DNA from: Microbispora bryophytorum | Lineage (GTDB): Bacteria; Actinomycetota; Actinomycetes; Streptosporangiales; Streptosporangiaceae | Direction: 5' to 3' | Length of the DNA stretch: 64,000 nt | NCBI RefSeq assembly: GCF_006874465.1 | Contig: NZ_VIRL01000002.1 | Span: forward strand, 390,092-454,091 | In this document: positions 54,459-63,523 of the stretch, piece after piece | How the letters are laid out: each line of letters opens with the position of its first letter | How positions within the stretch are numbered: the stretch's first letter is position 1 | Position numbers and translations under genes: made by a program | Notes under the pieces: model-generated | What the model saw: only the letters and a program-made list of their open reading frames with translations | Databases searched by the model: none | Told to the model about the DNA's origin: nothing

Positions 54459-55637
54459 GTGGATCACGTCGTGGTGGTGGGTGCCGGCCTGGCCGGCGTG
54501 CGAAGCATCGAGGCGTTGAGGGCCGGTGGATTCACCGGCCGCATCACGCTCATCGGCGAGGAACACCATCGCCCCTATGACCGGCCGCCGCTGTCGAAGG
54601 CGGTGCTGCTCGGAGAGACCGACTCCACCGTGGTCGACTCCGATCTCGACGCCCTCGACGTGCGGCTGTGCCTCGGCACGGCGGCCAAGGGCCTGCGCGA
54701 CGGCGTGCTGGAGACGACCGAGGGCGAGCTGGAGTACGACGGCCTGGTCATCGCCACCGGCGCCACGCCGATCCGCCTGCGCGGAGAGGGCCGCCAGCAC
54801 GTGCTGCGCACGATCGAGGACGCGCTCACGCTTCGTGAGCGGCTGGTCCCCGGCGCCCGCGTGGCCGTCGTCGGGGCCGGCTGGATCGGCGCCGAGGTCG
54901 CCACCGCGGCGGCCAGGGCGGGCTGCGCGGTGACCGTGGTGGAGGCGGGGGAGAGCCCGCTCGCGGTGGCGCTCGGGCCCGCCGTGGGCAGCCACACCAC
55001 CGACTGGTACGCGCGGGCGGGCGTCGAGCTGCGCCTCGGCGCGATGGTCGGCACCGTGGACGCCGACGGTCTCACGCTCATGTCCGGCGCCCGGGTGCCG
55101 GCCGACGTGGTCGTCACCGGCATCGGCGTGCGCCCGGCCGTCGACTGGCTGAAGGGGTCGGCGGTCCGGCTCGACGACGGGGTGGTGGTCGACGAGCACC
55201 TGCGCACGTCGCTGCCCAACGTGGTCGCGGTGGGCGACTGCGCGAACTGGTGGTCGCGCAGGTTCCACGCCCGGCTGCGGGTCGAACACTGGGACACCGC
55301 GCTTCAGGCCCCCGACACGGCCGCCGCCACCCTGCTGGGTGAGGAGGCGGTCTACGACCCCGTGCCGTACTTCTGGTCCGAGCAGTTCGGTCACATGGTG
55401 CAGTTCGCCGGTCATCGGGACGCCGGCGACCGCATGGTGCTGCGCGGCGACCCGCGCAGGGACCCGAAGTGGTCGGTGTGCTGGCTGACGGCCGACGACC
55501 GGCTCGCCGCGGTGCTCACCGTCGACCGGCCGCGCGACGTGGTGCAGGGTCGCAAGATCGTCGAAAGTGGCCGGCGGCTCGATCCCCTGCGGGTCGCGGA
55601 CGCGGCCGTGGCGCTTCGCGACTGCATTATGGCCTAA
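54459..55637 (+). CDS. FAD-dependent ferredoxin-type reductase
   Basis: NAD(P)H-dependent flavoprotein of the rubredoxin/ferredoxin reductase group (putidaredoxin-reductase-like), 392 residues. FAD loop HVVVVGAGLAGVRSIEAL, YDRPPLSKAVL, NAD loop VAVVGAGWIGAEVATAAA, and VAVGDCANWW (FAD-contact). A C-terminal DRMVLRGDPR segment matches the family. Its ferredoxin partner is not nearby. The GTG start is supported by the strand MDHVVVVGAG. Physiological donor or acceptor unknown. Confidence 0.9.
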   Translation: MDHVVVVGAGLAGVRSIEALRAGGFTGRITLIGEEHHRPYDRPPLSKAVLLGETDSTVVDSDLDALDVRLCLGTAAKGLRDGVLETTEGELEYDGLVIATGATPIRLRGEGRQHVLRTIEDALTLRERLVPGARVAVVGAGWIGAEVATAAARAGCAVTVVEAGESPLAVALGPAVGSHTTDWYARAGVELRLGAMVGTVDADGLTLMSGARVPADVVVTGIGVRPAVDWLKGSAVRLDDGVVVDEHLRTSLPNVVAVGDCANWWSRRFHARLRVEHWDTALQAPDTAAATLLGEEAVYDPVPYFWSEQFGHMVQFAGHRDAGDRMVLRGDPRRDPKWSVCWLTADDRLAAVLTVDRPRDVVQGRKIVESGRRLDPLRVADAAVALRDCIMA

Positions 55638-55680
55638 TCGAGGTGTATCCCCGGAGCTCGTGTGTGGTAATGGTGGACCC

Positions 55681-56055
55681 GTGACGCTTACTGTTGCGAA
55701 GATCGACCGGGAGACCGACCAGCTCGTAGGGGAGTGGCTCCCCCTCTCGGAGGCCGCCGAGAAGCTGGTGCTCAGCATCGGCCGCGCCAAGCAACTCCTC
55801 AAGGACAAGAAGCTCGTCGGCGTCCGGCGGGGCGGCGGCGAGCCGCAGATCCCGGCGGTGTTCATCGCGGACGGCGAGGTGCTCAAGGGCCTGCCCGGCA
55901 CGCTCACGGTCCTGGCCGACGCCGGGTACGACGAGGTGGAGTCGATCCGGTGGCTGTTCACCCCGGACGACTCGCTACCGGGGTCCCCGATCGACGCGAT
56001 CGTGGGGGGCCGGCACACCGAGGTCAAGCGCAGGGCCCAGGCCCTGGGCTTCTGA
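55681..56055 (+). CDS. Rv2175c-like winged-helix DNA-binding protein
   Basis: A 124-residue protein with the HTH-like segment [20 protein letters not shown] followed by [20 protein letters not shown], matching the Rv2175c family of DNA-binding proteins. In M. tuberculosis, PknL phosphorylates Rv2175c and this weakens DNA binding. Here a PASTA kinase lies 4.4 kb away, thi genes intervening. GTG 55681 starts the annotated reading. It follows the reductase gene by 43 bases. Confidence 0.86.
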   Translation: MTLTVAKIDRETDQLVGEWLPLSEAAEKLVLSIGRAKQLLKDKKLVGVRRGGGEPQIPAVFIADGEVLKGLPGTLTVLADAGYDEVESIRWLFTPDDSLPGSPIDAIVGGRHTEVKRRAQALGF

Positions 56056-56083
56056 CCCCTCCGGCGCGTGGCATTGTGGTCGG

Positions 56084-56737
56084 GTGAACGACATCCGGCG
56101 ACAGCGGCTCGCGCAGGCCAGGCTCTACCTCTGCACTGACGGCAGGAGGGGCCGCGGCGACCTGGAGAAGTTCCTCGACGCGGTCCTGTCCGCCGGGGTG
56201 GACATCGTCCAGCTCAGGGAGAAGGGCCTGGAGGCGCGCGAGGAGCTGGACCTGCTGGAGGTCTTCCGCGCGGCCTGCGACAGGCACGGTGCGCTGCTCG
56301 CGGTCAACGACCGGGCGGATGTGGCCTACGCCGCCCGGCCCGACATCCTGCACCTCGGGCAGGACGATCTCCCGGTCCCGGTGGCCCGGGAGATCCTCGG
56401 TCCGGATGTCCTGATCGGCAGGTCCACGCACTCGGCGGCCGAGGCGTCGGCCGCGGCCGTGCAGCCGGGGGTGGACTACTTCTGCTGCGGCCCGATCTGG
56501 CCCACGCCCACCAAGCCCGGCCGTCCGGCGCCCGGCCCCGCGCTGCTGGAGCACGCCGCGCGCCTGGGCGCCGACCGGCCGTGGTTCGGCATCGGCGGCA
56601 TCGGCCCGGACAACCTCGACGAGGTGATGGCGCACGGCGTGCGCCGCGCCGTGGTCGTCCGGGCCGTCACCGAGGCCGACGACCCCGGCGCCGCCGCCGC
56701 AGCGCTCAAGGCCCGGCTGTCGGCCGTCCCGCTCTGA
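56084..56737 (+). CDS. thiE: Thiamine phosphate synthase
   Basis: Joins hydroxymethylpyrimidine diphosphate with thiazole phosphate. [27 protein letters not shown] (pyrophosphate Lys/Arg), [30 protein letters not shown] and [13 protein letters not shown] then [15 protein letters not shown] are family motifs. 217 residues with a GTG start. It is not in the riboswitch operon, 2.5 kb away on the other strand, and shows no own riboswitch. Confidence 0.93.
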   Translation: MNDIRRQRLAQARLYLCTDGRRGRGDLEKFLDAVLSAGVDIVQLREKGLEAREELDLLEVFRAACDRHGALLAVNDRADVAYAARPDILHLGQDDLPVPVAREILGPDVLIGRSTHSAAEASAAAVQPGVDYFCCGPIWPTPTKPGRPAPGPALLEHAARLGADRPWFGIGGIGPDNLDEVMAHGVRRAVVVRAVTEADDPGAAAAALKARLSAVPL

Positions 56738-56846
56738 TCGGAACGGCCTCCTCCGGGCCCGTCCGGCCGGCGCCCGCGACGCGGCCCGGTGGCGTCGACG
56801 CGGAGCCGTCCACTCATGTCGCGGCCGGTCCGGCCGGCGCCTCGCG

Positions 56847-57914
56847 TCAGGTGCGGCGGGACGTGGCGGCCACGGCCAGGGCGGCCAGTGCCGTGCGGGC
56901 CTCTTCCTCGATCGGCGCCTGGTCGAGGGCGTGCAGCGCGTCGTCGAGGTAGCGCTTGATCATGCCTTCGCACGCGGCCAGCGCGCCGGTCTCCTCGATC
57001 ACCGTCCGGAGCTGCGCGACCCCCTCGGCGTCCAGCGCGGGGTCGCCGAGCAGGGAGCGTACGACCGCGGTCTGGGCGGGGGTGGCCGAGGCGAGCGCAC
57101 GCGCGATCAGCACGGTCCGCTTGCCCTCGCGTAGGTCGTCCCCGGCGGGCTTGCCGGTCTCCGCCGGGTCGCCGAACACGCCGAGGATGTCGTCGCGGAG
57201 CTGGAAGGCGATGCCCACCTGCTGGCCGTACTGCACGCAGAGCCGGTCGATCCAGGCGTGCGAAGCCTGGGCGGCGAGGACGAGCCCGAGCCTGAGCGGC
57301 TGCTCGACCGAGTATTTGCCGCTCTTGTACAGCGCCACCCGCAGCGCGCTGTCGAACGTGCTCTCGCCCTGCGCCTGTTCGAGCAGGTCGAGGTACTGCC
57401 CGCACATCAGCTCGGTGAGCATGTAATCGTGCAGCGGCTGGGCGGCGGCGATCGCCTCGGGCGCCAGGCCGCTGGTGCGCCACATCTCCCCGGACCACAC
57501 CAGGAGCAGGTTGCCCAGCAGCACGGCCGTGCCCTCGCCGAACTGCCGTCCGGAGCCGTGCCAGCCCGCCTCGGCGTGCATCCGCTCGAACCGGCGGTGT
57601 GCCGACGGCATGCCCCGGCGCACGTCGCTCGCGTCCATGACGTCGTCGTGGATGAGCGCGCTGGCCTGGAGGAGTTCCAGCGAGGCGGCGGCGACGTGCA
57701 GTCCCGGGTCGTCGCCTCCGCCGGCGGCCCGCCAGCCCCAGTGGCAGAAGGCGGGGCGCAGCCTTTTGCCGCCCGCTATGAAGTCCTCCGCGGCGGACAG
57801 CAGGGCGGCCAGATGAGGGTCACTGAAGTGTGGTCGCTGCCGGTCGAGGAAGTCCCGGAGCGCGCGGTCCACCTCCGTACGGATGGAATCGAGCGAGGCG
57901 GCGGAAGCGGTCAT
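56847..57914 (-). CDS. Polyprenyl (geranylgeranyl-type) diphosphate synthase
   Basis: Chain elongation of isoprenoid diphosphates. Aspartate-rich motifs: first DDVMD (in ALIHDDVMDASD), second RDDILG (FQLRDDILGVFGD). 355 residues. Position next to the Rv2175c homologue and the MTHFR gene matches mycobacterial idsA2 (Rv2173). Product chain length cannot be fixed by eye. Upstream divergent promoter shared with metF region (57915-58054), containing the palindrome GGACAAATGTCC. Confidence 0.88.
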   Translation of the reverse strand: MTASAASLDSIRTEVDRALRDFLDRQRPHFSDPHLAALLSAAEDFIAGGKRLRPAFCHWGWRAAGGGDDPGLHVAAASLELLQASALIHDDVMDASDVRRGMPSAHRRFERMHAEAGWHGSGRQFGEGTAVLLGNLLLVWSGEMWRTSGLAPEAIAAAQPLHDYMLTELMCGQYLDLLEQAQGESTFDSALRVALYKSGKYSVEQPLRLGLVLAAQASHAWIDRLCVQYGQQVGIAFQLRDDILGVFGDPAETGKPAGDDLREGKRTVLIARALASATPAQTAVVRSLLGDPALDAEGVAQLRTVIEETGALAACEGMIKRYLDDALHALDQAPIEEEARTALAALAVAATSRRT

Positions 57915-58054
57915 ACTGAGAGACTAACCGGGGTTGATCCGGTCACCCAGCAGCAGATCCCATCCAAGTGGGCCAACTCGCCCTCATAGGACAAATGTCC
58001 ACATAGCAAGACCGCGAGGGCGGCGAAAACCGCTATCGCTGTACCCTTGCCGGT

Positions 58055-58984
58055 ATGGCTCTCGGTCTGCCCTCGCGGCTTCCTGATCGCGTCCCGACGG
58101 TCCGCGAACTGCTGGCCGCGGGCGAGCGCTCGTTCTCGTTCGAGTTCCTCCCACCGAAGACCGACGAGGGGGAGCGCCAGCTGTGGCGGGCGATCCGCGA
58201 GCTGGAAGCGCTGCGGCCGACGTTCGTCTCCGTGACCTACGGCGCCGGCGGCTCGACCCGGGACCGTACGGTGGACATCGTCGAGCGGCTGGCGCACGAG
58301 ACGACGCTCACCCCCGTCGCCCACTTCACCGCGGTCGACCACTCGATCCGCGAGCTGCGCCACCTCGTCGGCAGGTTCGCCGACGCGGGCGTGCGCAACA
58401 TCCTCGCCGTACGCGGCGACCCGCGCGGCGGCAACCCGCTGGACGAGTGGGTGAAGCACCCGGAGGGCGTCCTTTACGCCGAGGAGCTGGTGCGGCTGAT
58501 CCGCCAGGCGGGGGACTTCTGCGTGGGAGTGGCCGCCTTCCCCTACAAGCACCCCAGGTCGGCGACCATCGAGTCGGACACCGAGTACTTCGTGCAGAAG
58601 TGCCGGGCCGGCGCGGACTACGCGATCACCCAGATGTTCTTCGAGGCGGACGACTACCTGCGGCTGCGTGACCGCGTGGCCGCCCGCGGGTGCGACACCC
58701 CGATCATCCCCGGCATCATGCCCGTGACGCAGATGAGCACGATCGCCCGGTCGGAGCAGCTGTCCGGTGCGCCGTTCCCGCCGGAGTTGGCCGAGCGGTT
58801 CGCGGCCGTCGCCGACGACCCGGCCGCGGTCCGTCGCCTCGGGATCGAGCACGCCATCGAGATGTGCCGGAAGCTTCTCGACGAGGGCGCTCCCGGCATC
58901 CACTTCATCACCTTCAACCGGTCGAGCGCGACCCGCGAGGTGTTCCAGGCGCTGCACGGCGTGCCCGCCGCCGTGGCCGGCTGA
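58055..58984 (+). CDS. metF: Methylenetetrahydrofolate reductase
   Basis: Reduces methylene-THF to methyl-THF for methionine synthesis, with [21 protein letters not shown] (catalytic Glu), [37 protein letters not shown] and [14 protein letters not shown] are family motifs. 309 residues, a TIM barrel. MetF could supply methyl groups that MmuM does not. The gene order (polyprenyl synthase beside MTHFR) matches Rv2173-Rv2172c. Confidence 0.92.
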   Translation: MALGLPSRLPDRVPTVRELLAAGERSFSFEFLPPKTDEGERQLWRAIRELEALRPTFVSVTYGAGGSTRDRTVDIVERLAHETTLTPVAHFTAVDHSIRELRHLVGRFADAGVRNILAVRGDPRGGNPLDEWVKHPEGVLYAEELVRLIRQAGDFCVGVAAFPYKHPRSATIESDTEYFVQKCRAGADYAITQMFFEADDYLRLRDRVAARGCDTPIIPGIMPVTQMSTIARSEQLSGAPFPPELAERFAAVADDPAAVRRLGIEHAIEMCRKLLDEGAPGIHFITFNRSSATREVFQALHGVPAAVAG

Positions 58985-58999
58985 GCCGGCCGGTCCCGA

Positions 59000-59584
59000 T
59001 CAGCCTTCGAGGGCCGCGCCCTCGGGCAGCGGCAGTGGCAGCCGCACCCCTGCGATGACGTACTCCTCGTAACCGCCCGGGAAGACGAACCGGGTCATCA
59101 GGTCGGCGAACCCGACGTCCCGGTAGAGGTGCCGGGCCACGGTGGGGGCGTCGTGCGTCGACAGCACGGCCGTGCGCTCCGGGCGGCCCTCGCACAGCGT
59201 GTGGATCAGTCGCCGGCCGATTCCCCGGCCCTGGTACTCGGGGCGCACGTGGATCTCGGCGATCTCCAGGGCGTCGCCGAACCAGGCGTTCGCCACCACC
59301 GGCCCGGCCCGGTCCTGCAGCGCCCCGCGTACGACCTCGTGCCACCACTGCCCCTGGCCGCCGTGGAAGCCGTACGCGAAGCCGGCGACACCGGAGGCCT
59401 GCGTGTCCTCGGCGAGCACGCAGTCGAAGTCGGGATAGGTGGCGTGGTTGCGCATGATCGCCATGCGGCCCGCGAGCTGGTCCGACGGCGGGCGCATGGC
59501 GACCGCGTAGATCTCCAGCACGGTGTCCAGTGCCGCCCTGAACTCGTCGGGCCCCACCCGTCGCAGTTGGATCACTCGTCGCAC
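59000..59584 (-). CDS. GNAT family acetyltransferase
   Basis: A 194-residue acetyltransferase: VLEIYAVAMRPPSDQLAGR at the N-terminus, ALEIAEIHVRPEYQGRGIGR (acetyl-CoA loop), and HDAPTVARHLYRDVGF (conserved Tyr). The substrate is unknown. Convergent with metF, only 15 bases apart. GTG 59584 or GTG 59575 could be the start. Conserved companion of the metF gene in related genomes is inferred, not shown. Confidence 0.85.
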   Translation of the reverse strand: MRRVIQLRRVGPDEFRAALDTVLEIYAVAMRPPSDQLAGRMAIMRNHATYPDFDCVLAEDTQASGVAGFAYGFHGGQGQWWHEVVRGALQDRAGPVVANAWFGDALEIAEIHVRPEYQGRGIGRRLIHTLCEGRPERTAVLSTHDAPTVARHLYRDVGFADLMTRFVFPGGYEEYVIAGVRLPLPLPEGAALEG

Positions 59585-59618
59585 ACTAGCAAAACGACGC
59601 CGGGCTGGTCCGGCAGCG

Positions 59619-60095
59619 TCACTCCACCTCGGCGGCCGTGCCCCCGGTGGTGCGCAGCAGTTCGTCGTAGGACGTGGGGAAGACGGTGTGGGGGTGCCCC
59701 GCGGCGGCCCACACCACGTCGTGCTTGCTCAGCCAGGTGTCCACCAGCGTGCGCACGGGCGCGGGGTGCCCGACCGGGGCGACACCGCCGATGGGCTGCC
59801 CGGTGTGCTCGCGGACGAACTCCGGAGTGGCCCGCCGCACCTTCGCCGCGCCGACGAGCCGCGCGATCAGATCGGTGTTCACCCGGTGGGCGCCGCTGGT
59901 CAGCACCAGCAACGGCGCGCCGTCCGCGTCGAAGATCAGGCTGTTGGCGATCGCGCCGACCTCGCAGCCCAGCTGGGCCGCGGCCGTGGCGGCCGTCGGG
60001 GCGGCCTCGTCGAGCACGACGACCTCGCCCGTCACCGCGTGGGCCCGCAGGGCCTCCTGAACGCGGACGACGTTCGGATGCAACTTTTCTGCCAC
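59619..60095 (-). CDS. YbaK/ProX-type aminoacyl-tRNA deacylase
   Basis: A 158-residue trans-editing domain that hydrolyses mischarged aminoacyl-tRNA, probably Cys-tRNAPro or a similar species. QLGCEVGAIANSLIF (catalytic Lys is absent from this segment but Asn/Ser present), LLVLTSGAHRVNT, and TGQPIGGVAPVGHP, the signature GxxP loop, are seen. Divergent from the L,D-transpeptidase gene. Substrate specificity is not inferable by eye. Confidence 0.82.
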   Translation of the reverse strand: MAEKLHPNVVRVQEALRAHAVTGEVVVLDEAAPTAATAAAQLGCEVGAIANSLIFDADGAPLLVLTSGAHRVNTDLIARLVGAAKVRRATPEFVREHTGQPIGGVAPVGHPAPVRTLVDTWLSKHDVVWAAAGHPHTVFPTSYDELLRTTGGTAAEVE

Positions 60096-60221
60096 CCGGT
60101 CACTCTAAACGGATTGCCAGGACATACGCGGCCGATTATGGCCACTTACGATCACGCGGCTCACAATCGGACCGTAAGGTAAGTCCTTTGATCGAGAAGC
60201 GGGCTTATGAGGGGGTTGGTC

Positions 60222-61100
60222 ATGATGAGGGGTAGACGGCGACTGCTCGTCGTGGCGGGGGCGGCGACGTTCGCGACCGCCTTCGCGGTTGCCGGCGTGA
60301 GCGGCCCGGCGCAGGCGCGCGCCGCCGCGCCGACGGGGACCGTCGCCACCGGGACCATAACCACGGGGACCGTCGCCACCGGGACCATCACCACGGGGAC
60401 CGTGCTCCCGGCGCGAAGCGCCGTCCCCGCCCGCGCCACGGGTTATCCGCCGTTCACCGCCCCGGGCAAGACGCTCAAGCTCGGCGCCAAGGGCTCGGTC
60501 GTGAAGGCGCTGCAGGCCCGGCTGAAGGAGCTCGGGTACGTGCCCGGCAGCGTCGACGGCCGGTACGGCGGGGCCACGCTGACGGCTCTCTGGGCGTTCC
60601 AGAAGGTGCAGGGGATCACGCCGACCAGCACGGTCGCCGCCCGCACCTGGAGGGCGCTGGAGAACCCCCGCGCGCCCAAGGTCCTGGTGCCCAGGGGCAA
60701 GGCGACCCGCGTCGAGGTGAACCTGACCAAGCAGGTGATGGTTCTGTACCGGGGCGGCGTGCCGGTGTTGATCAGCCACATCTCCAGCGGCAGCGGCATC
60801 CCCTACACCGAGTACGCCACCTGGAACGGCAAGCGGCAGCGGTTCTCCGGCAGCGCCCGCACGCCGACCGGCGACTACAAGACCACCTGGCGGGTCAAGG
60901 GCTGGCACCGGTCCTACCTCGGGCAGCTCTACAACCCCATCTTCTTCAACGGCGGCATCGCGCTCCACGGCGCGCTGTCGGTGCCGCTCTACCCGGCGTC
61001 GCACGGCTGCGTGCGGCTGCCGATGAACGTGGCGGAGCTTCTGCCGGGCATGCTCGGCAAGGGCGTTCCCGTGCACGTCAGGGGCGCCTTCAGGCGCTGA
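60222..61100 (+). CDS. L,D-transpeptidase with peptidoglycan-binding domain
   Basis: Secreted enzyme that forms 3-3 cross-links in peptidoglycan. Signal peptide (RRLLVVAGAATFATAFAVAG), then a 10-residue tandem repeat (TGTVATGTIT, coded by 30-bp repeats near 60340-60405), a PG_binding_1 domain (LGAKGSVVKALQARLKELGY), and a YkuD domain with GGIALHG and catalytic SHGCVRLP (Cys/His). ATG 60222 has AGGGGG seven bases upstream; ATG 60207 is an alternative. A 14-bp hairpin terminator follows. Confidence 0.92.
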   Translation: MMRGRRRLLVVAGAATFATAFAVAGVSGPAQARAAAPTGTVATGTITTGTVATGTITTGTVLPARSAVPARATGYPPFTAPGKTLKLGAKGSVVKALQARLKELGYVPGSVDGRYGGATLTALWAFQKVQGITPTSTVAARTWRALENPRAPKVLVPRGKATRVEVNLTKQVMVLYRGGVPVLISHISSGSGIPYTEYATWNGKRQRFSGSARTPTGDYKTTWRVKGWHRSYLGQLYNPIFFNGGIALHGALSVPLYPASHGCVRLPMNVAELLPGMLGKGVPVHVRGAFRR

Positions 61101-61109
61101 CGCCGGCTC

Positions 61110-61150
61110 CGGAGGGGCCCCGCGCGAGATGGTCGTGCGGGGCCCCTCCG
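61110..61150 (+). terminator. Terminator after L,D-transpeptidase
   Basis: A perfect 14-bp stem (CGGAGGGGCCCCGC, arms 61110-61123 and 61137-61150) with a 13-base loop, directly after the L,D-transpeptidase gene (stop 61100). Confidence 0.78.
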
Positions 61151-61181
61151 CCGTTCGCGGCCGGCGTTTCGAACGCGATCC

Positions 61182-61237
61182 TCGAACACGTATTCGTTGA
61201 CAGCCTTGACAGGTGGCGGGGTCGAATCTATGTTCGA
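61182..61237 (+). promoter_or_regulatory. SOS-type promoter with LexA box over the -10
   Basis: TCGAATCTATGTTCGA (61222-61237) matches the actinobacterial LexA box TCGAAC-N4-GTTCGA with one mismatch. It overlaps a TATGTT -10 (61229-61234) that lies exactly 17 bases after a TTGACA -35 (61206-61211). A weaker box, TCGAACACGTATTCGT (61182-61197), lies 40 bases upstream. The sequence points to a DNA-damage-induced transcript running into the HEPN gene at 61505 and ends in a 260-base leader with no clear gene. Confidence 0.75.
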
Positions 61238-61504
61238 TGGGGTGGGCGTGGGACTCGCGGCTCGCGCCCACCCCGTTGGACTCGTGCCTTCGTCGTCGGC
61301 GGAGACGGATGCGGCACGGCCTGCGGCGTGGGCCGGACGGGGAGAGGGGAAGCTCCTCGTCCGGCCGCCCACGGGAGCCTGAGAATGCGTCGGGCGATCT
61401 CGAGCGGTTCACGGGATCTCCCGGCCGGCGAAATTGTCGGTGCGATCTGCGACTGTGAAGTCACCGGCGACTTCGCCGGAGTGCCACGACTCAAGGAGGC
61501 GGGC

Positions 61505-61945
61505 ATGACCGAGCAGAACGACGACGATCACAAGAGCGGGCCCCGGCTCTCGCAGGCGGTTCTGGCACACCTCGCGGACGCCAGGGCATGCCTCGCGGAC
61601 GCCACCGTCGGGCCCACTCCCGCGGACCGCTACGTGTCGGCCCACCTGGCGGCCCTCCGTGCGGCCGCCGGGATCCTCGCGGCTCGTCCGCGGCCGATGG
61701 ACGGCCGCAGGCGGCGGCTGCGCAGCGCCTGGGAGCTGCTGCCGGAGGCCGAGCCCAAGCTCGCGGACTGGGCGGCCTACTTCGCGGTGAGCGCGGCCAA
61801 GCGTGCGGCGGCCGAGGCCGGCATGGTCCGGTCCGTCACGCCGAACGACGCAGAGGAGATCATAGCGGAGGCGGACAGGTTCGTCGGCGAGGTCGAGTCG
61901 ATCCTCGGCCTGCCCGGCCGTCCCACTCTGCCCATGGCCGGCTGA
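61505..61945 (+). CDS. SAV_6107-family HEPN-domain protein
   Basis: A 146-residue helical protein of the SAV_6107 HEPN type: VLAHLADARACLADA, RYVSAHLAALRAAAGILA and LADWAAYFAVSAAKRAAAE. HEPN proteins are often nucleases or partners in repair and defence, but the catalytic R-x4-H motif is not evident. Start ATG 61505 has AAGGAGG six bases upstream; longer starts are possible. The LexA-box promoter 270 bases upstream suggests SOS control. Function unknown. Confidence 0.75.
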   Translation: MTEQNDDDHKSGPRLSQAVLAHLADARACLADATVGPTPADRYVSAHLAALRAAAGILAARPRPMDGRRRRLRSAWELLPEAEPKLADWAAYFAVSAAKRAAAEAGMVRSVTPNDAEEIIAEADRFVGEVESILGLPGRPTLPMAG

Positions 61946-61992
61946 CCTCCGTCCCCGCCCTTGATCCCGCGCGCCCGTTCAGCATGGCCGTG

Positions 61993-62077
61993 GACGGTGA
62001 TCGGACGGAGACGGTGATCGGACGGAGACGGTGATCGGCAGGGGACGGTGATCAGATGGCGACGGTGATCAGAGGGG
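61993..62077. repeat. Five 17-bp tandem repeats into the arcA stop
   Basis: GACGGTGATCGGACGGA or close variants occur five times in a row with no spacer (61993, 62010, 62027, 62044, 62061, each 17 bases). Each unit contains GTGATC. The arginine deiminase stop (62069-62071) lies in the last unit. It forms the convergent junction with the HEPN gene. Confidence 0.8.
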
Positions 62078-63313
62078 GTCGCGCTCCAGCGGGCAGCTCA
62101 TGCACCGCGGCCCGCCGCGTCCGCGGCCGAGCTCGCTGCCCCGGATCGTGATGACCTCGATGCCGTGCCTGCGCAGGTGGTTGTTGGTCGTGGTGTTGCG
62201 CTCGTAGGCCACGACCACGCCGGGTTCCAGCGCCAGCACGTTGCAGCCGTCGTCCCACTGCTCGCGCTCGGCCGCGTGCACGTCCTGCGTCGGCGTGAGG
62301 ACCTTGATGTCGTCGAGGCCGAGGGCCCGCGCGATCGCCTTGTGCATGTCCTCCGGCGGGTGGTCGGTGACCTTCAGCTCCTTGTCGGTGTCGCCCGGCT
62401 CCACCGTGTACGACGGGAGCATGCCGAGCCCGGCGTACTTGGTGAACACGCCCACGTCGACGTTGGTCATCACGGTGTCGAGGTGCATGAACGCGCGGGT
62501 CTTGGGCAGGTCGAGCGCCACGATGCGGGCCGCCGACCCCGTCCGGAACAGGTTGGTCGCCAGCATCTCCACGGCCTGCGGCTGGGTGCGCTCGCTCACC
62601 CCGACGAGCACGACGCCGTTGCCGAGCACCAGGACGTCGCCGCCCTCGATGGTGGCCGGGGCCATGCGCACGCCCTCGTACCAGACGTTGAACCCGCCGG
62701 CGTCGGGGTTGTCGTAGCCCGCGGCGAACAGCGGGTGCCACCGGTAGACCGTCTCGTAGTTGACGGTCTCCCGCCTGCGCGCCTTCTTCCGCATCGGGTT
62801 GATCGACACCCCGTCGTACACCCAGCAGGAGGTGTCGCGGGCGAACAGGTGGTTGGGCAGCGGCGGGAGGACGAAGTCGTCCATGCCGAGGGTGTGGAAC
62901 GCGATGGAGCCGGGGTCGCAGCCCAGCTCCATGATCTCGCGTTTGGTGATCCCGCCGGTCAGCAGGGGCGCGAGCGCGTCCGCGTCGAGGGCGTCGAACG
63001 TGTTGCGGATCGCGTCGGCGGCCAGGGGGCCGAACCAGTGCTCGTCGACGCTGCCGTCGAGGATGTGCTTGCGCGCGTCGGGGATCTCGATGACCTCCCG
63101 CAGGAGATCGCCGAGGTGGTGCACCGTGACGCCGCGCCCGGCGAGCACCTCGCACCACTCCCGGTGCTCCTCCAGCGCGCGGTGCACCCACAGCACGTCG
63201 TCGAACAGCAGGCCGTCCTTGTTGCCCGGGGTGAGCCGCTTGAGCGCGAGTTCGGGTATGTCGACCAGGACCTGGCGAAGCCTGCCCACCTCGGAGCCCA
63301 CGTGAAACGTCAT
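62069..63313 (-). CDS. arcA: Arginine deiminase
   Basis: Hydrolyses arginine to citrulline and ammonia. Guanidino-modifying enzyme motifs: [17 protein letters not shown] (shortened), [27 protein letters not shown] (catalytic His/Asp), and the C-terminal GGGRCMSCP-like [15 protein letters not shown] with nucleophile Cys. 414 residues from ATG 63313, preceded by an AGGC purine tract. There is no arcB or arcC next to it, so it may serve nitrogen supply or pH rather than fermentative ATP production. Confidence 0.93.
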   Translation of the reverse strand: MTFHVGSEVGRLRQVLVDIPELALKRLTPGNKDGLLFDDVLWVHRALEEHREWCEVLAGRGVTVHHLGDLLREVIEIPDARKHILDGSVDEHWFGPLAADAIRNTFDALDADALAPLLTGGITKREIMELGCDPGSIAFHTLGMDDFVLPPLPNHLFARDTSCWVYDGVSINPMRKKARRRETVNYETVYRWHPLFAAGYDNPDAGGFNVWYEGVRMAPATIEGGDVLVLGNGVVLVGVSERTQPQAVEMLATNLFRTGSAARIVALDLPKTRAFMHLDTVMTNVDVGVFTKYAGLGMLPSYTVEPGDTDKELKVTDHPPEDMHKAIARALGLDDIKVLTPTQDVHAAEREQWDDGCNVLALEPGVVVAYERNTTTNNHLRRHGIEVITIRGSELGRGRGGPRCMSCPLERDPL

Positions 63314-63523
63314 GTCCTGCCTATCCCCGCGTGGCGGCAATCACTCGTCACCGGCGGCTCTCCGTTGCCGGAGCGTCGCCGGTGGCGAGGCGGTGCCTGA
63401 CGCCGCCCGGCGCGAGCGCGGGCCACGCGCCGCAGGGCCTGGTCCGTCAGGCGCGACAGACACGAGGGGAGCCGGGCAGGACGGACGTCGGCGCGGGGAG
63501 CCGCGCGCGAACCGGGCGGAAGG

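Noticed and set aside
62069-63313. Complete arginine deiminase pathway operon
   Set aside because: No carbamoyltransferase, carbamate kinase or antiporter gene is adjacent.
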